Shown piece by piece: positions 15,849 through 24,309 of a stretch of 32,461 nt of DNA; the first letter of the stretch is position 1, and each line of letters opens with the position of its first letter. Source of the stretch: an uncultured bacterium (GTDB lineage Bacteria > Planctomycetota > Phycisphaerae > Phycisphaerales > UBA1924); contig CAILKP010000070.1 of assembly GCA_903834785.1 (NCBI GenBank), positions 1 to 32,461 on the forward strand, written 5' to 3'. A program made the position numbers and the translations under genes. Below the pieces are notes generated by a model. It was given only the letters and a program-made list of their open reading frames with translations, was not told where the DNA came from and searched no databases.

Positions 15849-18137
15849 ATGAGCTTGAACACCAAGTCGCGTCGCTCTTCCCTCACATCACGTTCCGTTT
15901 CAACCCTGCGGTCCCTTGCCGTGGCAACCGTCCTCGGCCTCACAGCCCTGGCCGGCACCCCCGCCGCCATCGCCCAGCCCGCAGCCCCGGCACCCGTCAG
16001 CCCCGCTGATGGTGGCGCCGCCGTCTGGAAGGCCGCCCTCGACGGCAAACTTGACACCGTCGTCTCCCTCTCCGAGCAGCTCGCCGCCGGTGTCGACGGC
16101 CGTGAGCTGACCCGCCTCCGTCAGCGTGTCGAGCAGGTCAAGGCATCCATCGCGTTCCGCGAGGGTGAACGCACCGCCAACATGGAGCGCGTCGGCAAGC
16201 AGATCGATGAGCTCGTCGACTCCGCCAAGTCCGCCGTGGAGATCTCCAAGGCCCTCCTCCGCGCCACCGAGCTGCACATGCTCGCTATCGACAAGCAGGG
16301 CCTGCTCAAGACCGAGCGCATGGTCAACCTCATCCGCAAGGGTGACGCGGCCGCCCACAAGGCCGAAACCGACGGTGACTGGCTCATGGCCGGCGAGCTG
16401 TTCGGCCGGCTCAATCTCCTGCTGGAAGAAACCCAGACCTACAAGGCCGACGTTCGCCGCCTCTCCGACCGGCTCGGCATGATCCGCATGTACGCCCCCG
16501 AGCGGCTCTACGAGCTGCGGAACACCCGCCGCCAGCAGGACGGCCTGCCCGCGCTGCCCCCGTTCAACAAGACCGGTGAGGACTACACCACACGCCTGAC
16601 CGGTGTCGACGAGGCAATCGTCCTCCGCGCCATCGGCGTCGCTACCGAGAATCACGTCGAGCGCATCCCCGTCCAGAAGATGATTCAGGGCGGCCTCGAG
16701 GCCATCAAGGTGTTCTGCACCACCCGCGATCTGGCTGCCATCTTCCCGGGCCTCGCCGATGCCGCCGCTCGCGATGCGCTCGTCGGTCACATCAATGCTG
16801 AGCTCGTCCGGTTCGGCGCCACCGATGCGCCGGGCGGGCCGTTTGTCGTCCAGAGCGTTCTGACCGAACTCCTGGCCAAGACCAAGTCCACCATCAAGGT
16901 GCCCAGCGAGGCCATCCTCCACGAGTTTGGCAACGGTTGCTTCGACCGCCTTGATGAGTTCTCCCAGATCGTCTGGCCCGATGAGCTCGCCCGCTTCAAG
17001 CGAATGACCGAGGGCTCCTTCGTCGGTGTGGGCATCCAGATCCAGCTCGATGAAGAAAGCCAGATGATCAAGGTCGTCTCTCCGCTGGAAGGCACCCCCG
17101 CCCAGAAGGCAGGCATCCGCTCCGGCGACCTGCTCAAGAAGATCAACGACAAGTCCGCCGTCGGCATGTCCCTGGATCAGGCCGTCGAGCAGATCACCGG
17201 CGGCTCCGGCTCCATGGTCAAGATCCTCATCGAGCGAGCCGGCGAGGACGTTCCCTACGAGCTCAAGCGTGCCCGCATCAAGCTCCCCACAGTCAAGGGC
17301 TGGACCCGCAGCGGCCCGGGCGATATGGACTGGAACTGGTTCATCGATGAGAACTCCCAGATCGGCTACATGCGTGTCAGCAACTTCGCCGACACCACCA
17401 CCGCCGACCTCAAGCGTGCCATCGGCCAGATGAAGCGCACCGGCCTCAAGGCCATCATCCTCGACCTCCGCTTCAATCCCGGTGGGCTGCTCGACCAGGC
17501 CGTCAGCGTCGGCAACCTCTTCATCGACGAGGGTCCCATCGTCTGGACCCAGGGAAGCGGCCCCCGCAAGCAGATCGAGAACGCCGAAAGCGGCCGCGCC
17601 TCGCTCCGCAGCATCCCCACCATCGTCATGATCAACGAGACCTCCGCTTCCGCAAGCGAGATCGTCTCCGGCGCAATCCGCTTCTACGCCGACAAGGGCG
17701 AGGTCCCCGCCGTCGTCCTGGGCAACCGCTCCTACGGCAAGGGCAGCGTCCAGAATGTCGCCCCGCTCTCCAGCCAGGCGCAGATGAAGCTCACCACCGC
17801 GTACTACTACCTGCCCAGCGGCGTGTGCATCCACCGCCGCCCCGGCGCCTCCACCTGGGGTGTCGAGCCCAACATCAAAGTCGAGATGCTCCCCAAGCAG
17901 CAGAACGACTCCATCGTCCTCCGCAGCGATGCCGACCTGACCGCCGATGCCGAGCGGCCCAAGCCGGGCAAGCGCCGCGAAGGCGAGATGCCCGTTGACG
18001 ACACCCGTAACGGCCCGCCCGATGCCAACCGCCTCCTGGCCGAGAACATCGACCTCCAGCTCCAGACCGCCCTGCTCGTCCTGGAGGCCCGCCTCGCCGG
18101 CAGTGCTCAGGCCAGCGCGGCTCCCACCAAACGCTAA
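15849..18137 (+). CDS. S41-family C-terminal processing protease (CtpA/Prc-like)
   Basis: A 762-aa exported serine protease. A signal peptide spans about 1-42 (basic start, hydrophobic core, AAIA then QP). A long N-terminal helical region (about 55-370) has no assignment I trust. The PDZ domain lies at about 390-470 (VGVGIQIQLDEE to VKILIERAG) and recognises substrate C-termini. The S41 catalytic core follows: LDLRFNPGGLLDQA, then the S-A-S-A-S-E run with likely nucleophile S601, then YGKGSVQ with general base K631. ATG 15849 fits the signal peptide; an upstream TTG at 15834 adds five residues. A strong terminator follows, so it forms a single-gene unit. It probably processes or degrades envelope proteins. 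Confidence 0.93.
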   Translation: MSLNTKSRRSSLTSRSVSTLRSLAVATVLGLTALAGTPAAIAQPAAPAPVSPADGGAAVWKAALDGKLDTVVSLSEQLAAGVDGRELTRLRQRVEQVKASIAFREGERTANMERVGKQIDELVDSAKSAVEISKALLRATELHMLAIDKQGLLKTERMVNLIRKGDAAAHKAETDGDWLMAGELFGRLNLLLEETQTYKADVRRLSDRLGMIRMYAPERLYELRNTRRQQDGLPALPPFNKTGEDYTTRLTGVDEAIVLRAIGVATENHVERIPVQKMIQGGLEAIKVFCTTRDLAAIFPGLADAAARDALVGHINAELVRFGATDAPGGPFVVQSVLTELLAKTKSTIKVPSEAILHEFGNGCFDRLDEFSQIVWPDELARFKRMTEGSFVGVGIQIQLDEESQMIKVVSPLEGTPAQKAGIRSGDLLKKINDKSAVGMSLDQAVEQITGGSGSMVKILIERAGEDVPYELKRARIKLPTVKGWTRSGPGDMDWNWFIDENSQIGYMRVSNFADTTTADLKRAIGQMKRTGLKAIILDLRFNPGGLLDQAVSVGNLFIDEGPIVWTQGSGPRKQIENAESGRASLRSIPTIVMINETSASASEIVSGAIRFYADKGEVPAVVLGNRSYGKGSVQNVAPLSSQAQMKLTTAYYYLPSGVCIHRRPGASTWGVEPNIKVEMLPKQQNDSIVLRSDADLTADAERPKPGKRREGEMPVDDTRNGPPDANRLLAENIDLQLQTALLVLEARLAGSAQASAAPTKR

Positions 18138-18171
18138 GCGCGGGTCGCCAAGGCACATCTCAGTTCCACCC

Positions 18172-18208
18172 CCGCGGCGTCTGGCCTTCCAGACGCCGCG
18201 GTTTTTTT
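18172..18208 (+). terminator. Rho-independent terminator of the S41 protease gene
   Basis: A perfect 13-bp stem (18172-18184 with 18189-18201) has a CCTT loop and is followed by seven T residues, 34 nt after the stop codon. Confidence 0.95.
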
Positions 18209-18332
18209 ATCACACGCCCAAACTGTGCGCACAAATCGGGCGCCTTCGACCCGCCGGGATTCTCCCGACACCCCGCCCGCACCCTTCCCCCGGCCAGCTC
18301 CAAATCCACGCCCCTCGCCGCTATCCTGCAAA

Positions 18333-19514
18333 ATGCACGACCCCCGCCTGGCCAAGCTCGCCGATGTTCTGGTTCGCTACTCCACCCAGATCAAAAAGGG
18401 CGACCTCGTCGCCATCATCGGCGACCCCACCGGCATGCCCCTGGTCGGTGAGCTCTACCGCGCCGTCGTCGCCGCCGGCGGCAACCCATTCTTCTGGCCC
18501 CGCAGCGAGGACCTCCAGGAACTCCTCGTCGCTGGCGGCACCGATGAGCAGATCGCCTTTGCCAACCCCGTCCTCCAGGATCTGATCAACCGCGTCGATG
18601 TCACCCTCAGCTTCTGGGCCGAGGGCAACACCAAGTTCCTCTCCCGCTACGACAGCCGCAAGGTCGCCCTCCTCCAGCAGGGCCGCAAGCCCTACATGCA
18701 GACCTTCATGCGCCGCGAGAAGGAAGGCACCCTCCGCTGGTGCGGCACCCAGTTCCCCACCCAGGCCTCCGCCCAGGATGCCGAGATGTCGCTGAGCCAG
18801 TACGCCGACTTCGTCTTCCGCGCCGGCCTCCTCCACCTGCCCGACCCCGTCGCCGCCTGGCAGCAAATCGCCGAGAAGCAGGAACGCGTCTGCGACTACC
18901 TCCGCGGCAAGAAGATCCTCCGCTTCGTCGTCCCGCCCCACAAGGGCCCCTTCGGTGACAACGACGGCACCGACCTGACCGTCGATGTTTCCAAGGCCAC
19001 CTGGATCAACTGCTGCGGCCACAGCAACTTCCCCGACGGTGAAGTCTTCGCCGGTCCCACCCTCCCCAGCGACGGCGGCCTGGGCGTGCAGGGCCACGTC
19101 AACTACACCTTCCCCGCCGTCTACATGGGCCGCGAGGTTCACGGTGTCCGGCTGCAGTTCAACGCCGGCCGCGTCACCGATGCCCGCGCCAGCAAGGGCC
19201 AGGATTTCCTGCACCAGATGCTCGACCAGGACGAAGGTGCCCGCAACCTCGGTGAGATCGCCATCGGCACCAACTACGGCATCGAGGACTTCTCCCGCAA
19301 CATCCTCTTTGATGAGAAGATCGGCGGCACCTTCCACGCCGCCGTCGGAGCCGGCTACCCAAAGAGTGGCAGCAACAACGTCTCCGGTCTGCACTGGGAC
19401 ATGATCTGCGAGATGCGCCAGCGCCTGGGCTGCCCCGGCGGCGAGATCTATGCCGACGGCGAGCTCTTCCACAAGAACGGTCGCTTCCTCAAGGCTGGGC
19501 TGCCGGGGAACTGA
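18333..19514 (+). CDS. M29-family (AmpS-like) metallo-aminopeptidase
   Basis: A 393-aa cytoplasmic aminopeptidase using two divalent metal ions. The family's metal and catalytic residues are all visible: E237 in PDGEVFAGP, E308 in GEIAIGTN, H335 in GTFHAAVG, Y342 in AGYP, and H354 and D356 in GLHWDMICEM. ATG 18333 starts the conserved N-terminus (DPRLAKLADVLVRYST). The longer frame upstream is Pro/Arg-rich and crosses the previous terminator. Its 3' end overlaps the convergent phosphatase gene by 26 bp, so no terminator separates them. Confidence 0.95.
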   Translation: MHDPRLAKLADVLVRYSTQIKKGDLVAIIGDPTGMPLVGELYRAVVAAGGNPFFWPRSEDLQELLVAGGTDEQIAFANPVLQDLINRVDVTLSFWAEGNTKFLSRYDSRKVALLQQGRKPYMQTFMRREKEGTLRWCGTQFPTQASAQDAEMSLSQYADFVFRAGLLHLPDPVAAWQQIAEKQERVCDYLRGKKILRFVVPPHKGPFGDNDGTDLTVDVSKATWINCCGHSNFPDGEVFAGPTLPSDGGLGVQGHVNYTFPAVYMGREVHGVRLQFNAGRVTDARASKGQDFLHQMLDQDEGARNLGEIAIGTNYGIEDFSRNILFDEKIGGTFHAAVGAGYPKSGSNNVSGLHWDMICEMRQRLGCPGGEIYADGELFHKNGRFLKAGLPGN

Positions 19515-20985
19515 CCGCCGCCGGCCGCTGCTCCTCAGCCGCCGAACGGATGGCCCGCTTGACCTCCACCACCAGCACGTCGTCGGTCGCCGGGCCGACC
19601 CTGAACCGCTCGACGGCCTCGACCACGGACACCGTCAGCGCCGCCTGGGCCGGCGCGTTGATCAGCGCCTTGGCCACACCGGCGATGGCGAACTGTTCGT
19701 TGTGTGCATCGGTCGCCTCAATGGCCCCATCGGTGTACGCCACCAGCGAGTCGCCCGGCACGAACGGGCAGATGGTTTCCATCGGGTCAAACTCGTGGTC
19801 GGGCAGTGCGCCCATCACGGTGCTGTGGGCCGCCAGCTGCATGATCGAGCCGTCCTGATGCCGGACGAACGCCGGCGGATGGCCGCCGGAGGCGAAGGTG
19901 ATGGTGTCGTTCTCGGCACTGATGCGAAAGACCACACCCGTCACGAAGATGCCGTGGGTGGCCATCGTCAGCTCCACGTAGCGGTTCAGCGACCGCAGCA
20001 CCTCGCCGGGCGCGATGGCCGGGTTCTCGCCGTAGAGACGCTCGAGTTCACCGTGAATGCGGCTGACCGACAGTGCCGCCGAGATGCCGTGGCCGGTGAC
20101 GTCCAGCACGACCAGGTTCAGCAGTTGATTGCCGCCGGGCCCGTCGACAGCGCGGGCGAACAGGAAGTCTCCGCCGATCTGCTTCTTGGGCGTGTAGCGG
20201 TAGTCGAGCTTCAGCGGCCCGTAGGTTGAGCCGCTGGTGGGGAACAAGGCATCGTGGATGGCGCGGGCCGCGGTGAGTTCCTGGCTGATCTGGCCGTAGC
20301 GGGCCTCCAGGAAGCGGGTCTTGAACCGCTGGCTGCTGGTGGTGTGCTTGACCAGTGCAATGACCGCTCCGGGCACGACGATGAGCGGGGAGCTCAGGAC
20401 CGAGACGATCTTCTGAACCCACAGGCGGACATCAAACCACCCGCCGTAGAAGCCGGCGACCAGCAGGGCGTTGAGCACCAGCAGCGGGATCATGGGCCGC
20501 ACGGCCTGACGCCAGGTCCACGGCATGAACGCGCAGGCCACCAGGTGGGCCTGGAAGACGGTGCCGATGGCGTTGCCCGGAGCCCGGGTGATCACGGCGT
20601 AGAGGATCATGGCCACCGCGCCGTTGACCTGGATGAGCTTGACGGCAAGCTGGTCCAGCGGCCTGCCGCGGAGGCGGTTGCGCCAGGCCATGTAGGCGGC
20701 GGTGCCGTACACGGCCGAGTCGATGGCCATCTGGGCGACGTTGAGGAGCTGCTCAGGACCGGGCAGGCGGATCTGCTGGGCCAGCTCGTCGGTCATGGCG
20801 GCGTTGCCGCGGAGCAGGTACCGCCAGAGGGGCTGAACCACATCGGCCCAGCCAATGGTCAGCGACTGGAACAGCGCGATGACGGCGACGCCCAGACAGA
20901 AGTATAAGAACCGCTCGCCGATGAGCTTGCGCATCTCGGCCTGGTACTCGTGCTGCAGGTCTTGGGAATAGGTGGCCTCGGTCAT
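19489..20985 (-). CDS. Membrane-bound SpoIIE/RsbU-type PP2C phosphatase
   Basis: A 498-aa protein. The N-terminal half (about 25-212) has several hydrophobic helices, including FLYFCLGVAVIALF and MIPLLVLNALLVAGFY. A short coiled linker (about 220-245) leads into the SpoIIE phosphatase domain. Metal-binding motifs are present: QIGGDF (D273), LDVTGHGISAAL (about 294-305), FASGGHPP, YTDGAIEA and DDVLVVEV near the end. The family dephosphorylates anti-anti-sigma factors in partner-switching networks. No STAS or HPK domain gene is visible here, so its target is elsewhere. It lies 53 nt downstream of ppa on the same strand, so the two may be co-transcribed. Confidence 0.9.
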   Translation of the reverse strand: MTEATYSQDLQHEYQAEMRKLIGERFLYFCLGVAVIALFQSLTIGWADVVQPLWRYLLRGNAAMTDELAQQIRLPGPEQLLNVAQMAIDSAVYGTAAYMAWRNRLRGRPLDQLAVKLIQVNGAVAMILYAVITRAPGNAIGTVFQAHLVACAFMPWTWRQAVRPMIPLLVLNALLVAGFYGGWFDVRLWVQKIVSVLSSPLIVVPGAVIALVKHTTSSQRFKTRFLEARYGQISQELTAARAIHDALFPTSGSTYGPLKLDYRYTPKKQIGGDFLFARAVDGPGGNQLLNLVVLDVTGHGISAALSVSRIHGELERLYGENPAIAPGEVLRSLNRYVELTMATHGIFVTGVVFRISAENDTITFASGGHPPAFVRHQDGSIMQLAAHSTVMGALPDHEFDPMETICPFVPGDSLVAYTDGAIEATDAHNEQFAIAGVAKALINAPAQAALTVSVVEAVERFRVGPATDDVLVVEVKRAIRSAAEEQRPAAVSSPAAQP

Positions 20986-21038
20986 CGTTCCTCACCGGTG
21001 CCAACAGTACGGACTGCCGACGCACTCGGGGCGGCTGC

Positions 21039-21605
21039 TCAGGTCTTCAGGCCCTTGATCTGGCCCTGCTGGCGGCTCTTCCAGTAGCGGGCCAGTGAGT
21101 CTTCGATGATCGCGTGGGCCGCCTCGGCGGGGAGCATCTCGTCGACCATGACTTCCTTGCCTTCGAGGGTCTTGTAGTCCTCAAAGAAGCGGCGGAGCAT
21201 CTTGAAGATGTGCCGGGGGAAGTCGCTGACCTTCTCGCGCTCGGAGTAGATCGGGTCATCGCGCAGGACGGCGATGATCTTGTGGTCGGGCTGGCCCTGA
21301 TCGACCATGGTCATCATGCCCACCGCGCGGGCCTGGCAGAGGCACATGGCCGGGATCTCCTCGGTGCAGTACACCAGGACGTCGAGCGGGTCATCATCCT
21401 CGGCCAGAGTCTGCGGGATGAAGCCGTAGTTGGCCGGGTAGTAGACGGCCGAGGAGAGCACGCGGTCGAGCTTGAGCATGCCCGTGCCCTTGTCGAGCTC
21501 GTACTTGTTGCTCGAGCCCTTGGGGATCTCGATGACCGCCTGGAAGTTCTGCGGCAGGGGAAGGCCTTGAATGGCCGGGGTAACGTCGTGCCAGGGATGA
21601 ACCAT
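21039..21605 (-). CDS. ppa: Inorganic pyrophosphatase (family I)
   Basis: Hydrolyses pyrophosphate to phosphate, which pulls biosynthetic reactions forward; cytoplasmic and Mg-dependent. At 188 aa it fits family I. Visible motifs are EIPKGSSNKYELD (substrate contacts), YPANYGFIPQT and the signature DDDPLDVLV with metal-binding Asp residues. I chose ATG 21605 (MVHPWHDV). The longer frame to 21782 overlaps the divergent lyase gene and has no family similarity. The 165-bp gap to the divergent prpB-like gene probably holds both promoters. Confidence 0.95.
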   Translation of the reverse strand: MVHPWHDVTPAIQGLPLPQNFQAVIEIPKGSSNKYELDKGTGMLKLDRVLSSAVYYPANYGFIPQTLAEDDDPLDVLVYCTEEIPAMCLCQARAVGMMTMVDQGQPDHKIIAVLRDDPIYSEREKVSDFPRHIFKMLRRFFEDYKTLEGKEVMVDEMLPAEAAHAIIEDSLARYWKSRQQGQIKGLKT

Positions 21606-21736
21606 AAAAGCTCTGAGACAGGAAGCCGGGGGGCGAAAACGGAATCTGAATACGGAGCGCAGGGTACCGGGTGCGGACCGACCGGGCCAGAAAACCCGAC
21701 CCGGCGCAGGCAGGATCGGCCCGCGATCGCACGGGC

Positions 21737-21768
21737 TTGACATTGGGCGGCCGGGCCCCTCCGATAGG
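21737..21768 (+). promoter_or_regulatory. Possible promoter of the PrpB-like gene
   Basis: A perfect -35 hexamer TTGACA at 21737-21742 is followed after 19-20 nt by a weak CGATAG/GATAGG box only a few bases before the ATG. Spacing is longer than ideal. If used, the mRNA would be nearly leaderless, in keeping with the absence of a ribosome binding site. Confidence 0.3.
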
Positions 21769-21770
21769 TC

Positions 21771-22676
21771 ATGGCAAGCCAAGGACAGACCGTCTCACCG
21801 GGTACCCGTTTCCGCGCCCTGATGGACCAGGGCTGCGTGGCCACGCCGGGGGCGTTTAACGCCCTGTGCGGGCTGGCGATTGCCCAGGCGGGCTTTTCGG
21901 CGGCGTACGTGTCCGGGGCGGCCACCTCGGTTGTGGCGGGCGTGCCGGATGTGGGGCTGCTGACGGTGGGGGATTTCTGCCGCGCGGTCCGGGAGATTTA
22001 TCAGGCCACCGGCCTGCCGGTGCTGGCCGATGCCGATACGGGCTTTGGTGAGGCTGAGATGGTCCGCAAGACGGTCATTGAGTATGCACTGGCCGGGGCG
22101 GCGGGGCTGCACCTGGAGGACCAGCAGTTCCCCAAGCGGTGCGGCCACCTTGACGGCAAGGCACTGGTGCCGCCGGACCACATGGCCGAGAAGGTGCAGT
22201 GGGCCGCCAAGGCGGCCAGGGCCATCGGTGATGGCGGCTTTGTCATCTGCGCCCGGACCGATGCCCGCGGCGTGGAGGGCATGGAGGCGGCGGTGAAGCG
22301 GGCCAGCCTGTACGTTGAGTCCGGGGCGGACATGCTGTTCCCCGAGGGCCTGACGACGGCGGCGGAGTTCGCCGACTTTGCCAAGGCCATCCGGACGAAC
22401 TTCCCCAGCCGCCGCGTGTACCTGCTGGCGAATATGACCGAGTTCGGCAAGACCCCGATCATCAACATCAAGGACTTTGAGGCGATGGGGTACCACTGCG
22501 TGATCTACCCCGTCTCGATGCTGCGGGTGGCGATGGGCGCGGTGAGCAAGGCGCTGGCCCAGCTCAAGAGCGAGGGCTCGGTGGCGAACCTGCTGCCGGC
22601 GATGCAGACCCGTCAGGAGCTGTACGGCCTGATCGGCTACACGCCGGGGACGCCGTGGGAGGCAAGGGTGAGGTGA
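21771..22676 (+). CDS. prpB: Methylisocitrate lyase-like enzyme (ICL/PEP mutase family)
   Basis: A 301-aa TIM-barrel lyase. The family hallmark KRCGH sits in FPKRCGHLDGK with catalytic Cys124. Mg-binding acidic residues are in LADADTGFGE (D87, D89) and HLEDQ (E116). Size and motifs fit 2-methylisocitrate lyase, which cleaves 2-methylisocitrate to pyruvate and succinate in propionate use. Related lyases such as carboxyphosphonoenolpyruvate mutase or oxaloacetate decarboxylase share the fold, so the substrate is not certain. No prpC or prpD lies next to it, which weakens the pathway inference. Confidence 0.85.
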   Translation: MASQGQTVSPGTRFRALMDQGCVATPGAFNALCGLAIAQAGFSAAYVSGAATSVVAGVPDVGLLTVGDFCRAVREIYQATGLPVLADADTGFGEAEMVRKTVIEYALAGAAGLHLEDQQFPKRCGHLDGKALVPPDHMAEKVQWAAKAARAIGDGGFVICARTDARGVEGMEAAVKRASLYVESGADMLFPEGLTTAAEFADFAKAIRTNFPSRRVYLLANMTEFGKTPIINIKDFEAMGYHCVIYPVSMLRVAMGAVSKALAQLKSEGSVANLLPAMQTRQELYGLIGYTPGTPWEARVR

Positions 22677-22846
22677 GGGGAGGCGAGGAAATGGTCAAAT
22701 GGGGAAATGGTCAAATGGTCAAATGAAGGCGATGCGGGTTGGTGAGTGCGAGATGTAGAAACAGGCCGTCGTGTCACCGCTTCAGCTCAAGGTGTGTGGC
22801 GGTGAGTCGAGGCCGGGCAACTTGTTGAACCGCTACGCTTTGAGCT
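22677..22846. other. Intergenic region with dispersed repeat
   Basis: It contains repeat copy 3 (22689-22726). The rest has no recognisable gene or terminator. No ribosome binding site precedes the ATG at 22847. Confidence 0.5.
22689..22726. repeat. Dispersed AAATGGTCAAATGG-type repeat, copy 3
   Basis: Three to four tandem units built on AAATGGTCA, the reverse-strand form of the repeats at 10808 and 13863. It lies 12 nt after the stop of the PrpB-like gene. Confidence 0.75.
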
Positions 22847-23542
22847 ATGGAAGCACGGGAGCGTTGCCGTTTGCCCGATGACATTTCCTTCGAGGAGTGG
22901 GTTCGATATGTGTTCGATCACCCGGTGCTCGCCCCGAAATGGTGGTGGCGGGATCCTGAGTCTGGGTACTTCCAGGAATGGGACGAACTGGCGGACACTG
23001 CGCGGACGCTGTCGTACATCACGCAGCTCTTTGAGCAGCCGGAAGGGCTGATCCGGCGATTCACTCACCCGCAGATCGATCAGGGGATCCACTTCCTTGT
23101 CAGCGGCTCGTGTTCGCGGCACCTGTCCGTGTTTTCGGATGCGAGGCTGCCGTGGGCACATCGCCGCAGGGGCATCGATGCGATGGTTCCGTTCTACGAG
23201 AAGCTGATCGCGCCGGTGTACCAGAACGACCTGAGCCACGTTGAGGGAGGGCCGAGTGATCCGAATCGACCCAACTGGGCGTGCTACATGTGGTGGGACA
23301 TCACCTCAATGTACGCCGGAACGGACGATGCCGAGAATGATGCGGTGCTGCACGTCTTTGAAGAGGTCTTGAAGCTCAAGGCGGAGTCGTGCCTTGAGAG
23401 TGTGCTTCACGGGCTCGGTCACTGGTACCTCCGCATCCCCGAGCGTACGGAGCCGATCGTGCGGCGTTTCCTGCAACGGACGGACATCAGCCCGGAGCTA
23501 CGAAAGTACGCTGAGCGTGCCGCGGTTGGACGTGTTCAGTAG
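22847..23542 (+). CDS. Hypothetical protein, 231 aa
   Basis: I do not recognise this cytoplasmic protein. It is rich in Trp and acidic residues. Visible segments are SFEEWVRYVFDHPVLAPKWW, WDELADTARTLSYITQLFEQ, an Arg/His-rich middle and a C-terminal helical part (LESVLHGLGHWY, then PIVRRFLQRTDISPELRKYA). The last part looks like a HEAT-like helical pair. There is no signal peptide or membrane span. Codon use is less GC-rich than the neighbouring housekeeping genes, and a dispersed repeat lies upstream. It is convergent with the SUFU-like gene, with only 29 nt between the stops. Confidence 0.7.
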   Translation: MEARERCRLPDDISFEEWVRYVFDHPVLAPKWWWRDPESGYFQEWDELADTARTLSYITQLFEQPEGLIRRFTHPQIDQGIHFLVSGSCSRHLSVFSDARLPWAHRRRGIDAMVPFYEKLIAPVYQNDLSHVEGGPSDPNRPNWACYMWWDITSMYAGTDDAENDAVLHVFEEVLKLKAESCLESVLHGLGHWYLRIPERTEPIVRRFLQRTDISPELRKYAERAAVGRVQ

Positions 23543-23571
23543 AGCGGTCCCGCTAGAGAGTGCGGGTCCTG

Positions 23572-24189
23572 CTAGGCGACGGGGTTGCGGTTGAGGTCGG
23601 AGTAGGGGTAGTGACCGGCGGCATCGAGGCGGTCGAGCAGTTTGCGGCCGCCGTGTTTGCGGGCGAACTCCATCTCGGAGCGGAAGATCTCGATGATGAC
23701 CAGCAGGCCGAAATCGGCTGGTTCATCTTCAGGGATGGCGGGGTACGCGTCGAAGATGAGGCAGCGGCCGCCGACGGATTCCATGTCCTCTGGGAACTTG
23801 CAGGTTTCTTGCGGGTTGAGCTGGGCCTGCTGGCTGAACAGTGCGATGTTGTTGAGGATCGCGTTGAACCCGGGGAAGATGCGGCCGAATGGCGTTTCGG
23901 GCTTGTGCGTGGCCGTGTGGTCGAACGCCTCGCGGGTGAACATGAGCAGTTCATAGTTGCGGAAGCACTGGTTTGACGAACCGGTTCCGGGCAGTTCCGA
24001 AAGCTCCATGGTGGCAAAGACGGTGCCGGGCTTGTGCTGGGTGTAGAAGTAGAGGTCGAGCCCGCCGCCGACGTTGAAGGGCACGATCGCGTGCATGACC
24101 ATGTCGTGGCTCGGGCCCAGGACCTGCTCCATGAGCTTGGCCTTCTGGTCGTACCACTGTGACTCCGCCTCGTTTGCACCGATTCCCAT
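23572..24189 (-). CDS. Suppressor-of-fused (SUFU)-like domain protein
   Basis: A 205-aa soluble protein. The order of conserved segments fits the bacterial SUFU family as I remember it: a beta strand set (LDLYFYTQHKPGTVFATMEL), SELPGTGSS, then YELLMFTREAFDH, a helical stretch around FPGFNAILNNIALFSQ, and a C-terminal GLLVIIEIFRSEMEFAR. Bacterial SUFU proteins are often predicted immunity proteins of polymorphic toxin systems, but many act alone. ATG 24189 has GGAGG 7 nt upstream. It lies 120 nt downstream of the four-gene exported operon on the same strand, so it may be a fifth member, although it lacks a signal peptide. Confidence 0.6.
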   Translation of the reverse strand: MGIGANEAESQWYDQKAKLMEQVLGPSHDMVMHAIVPFNVGGGLDLYFYTQHKPGTVFATMELSELPGTGSSNQCFRNYELLMFTREAFDHTATHKPETPFGRIFPGFNAILNNIALFSQQAQLNPQETCKFPEDMESVGGRCLIFDAYPAIPEDEPADFGLLVIIEIFRSEMEFARKHGGRKLLDRLDAAGHYPYSDLNRNPVA

Positions 24190-24309
24190 GGAAGTGCCTC
24201 CGCCAGAACACGGCCGGGCGGCGAGCGCATCACGGTGATGGCGGCCGGCGGCTCCGCGTTGAAGCGAGAGGTTATGGCGGCGATGGGGGGGCGGGCGGCG
24301 TGCCGCGGA

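Noticed and set aside
15900..18158. 752-codon open frame on the minus strand opposite the S41 protease gene
   Set aside because: It is the antisense shadow of a clear protease gene and arises from high GC at third positions; its composition is a Gly/Ala/Asp/Leu-rich artefact.
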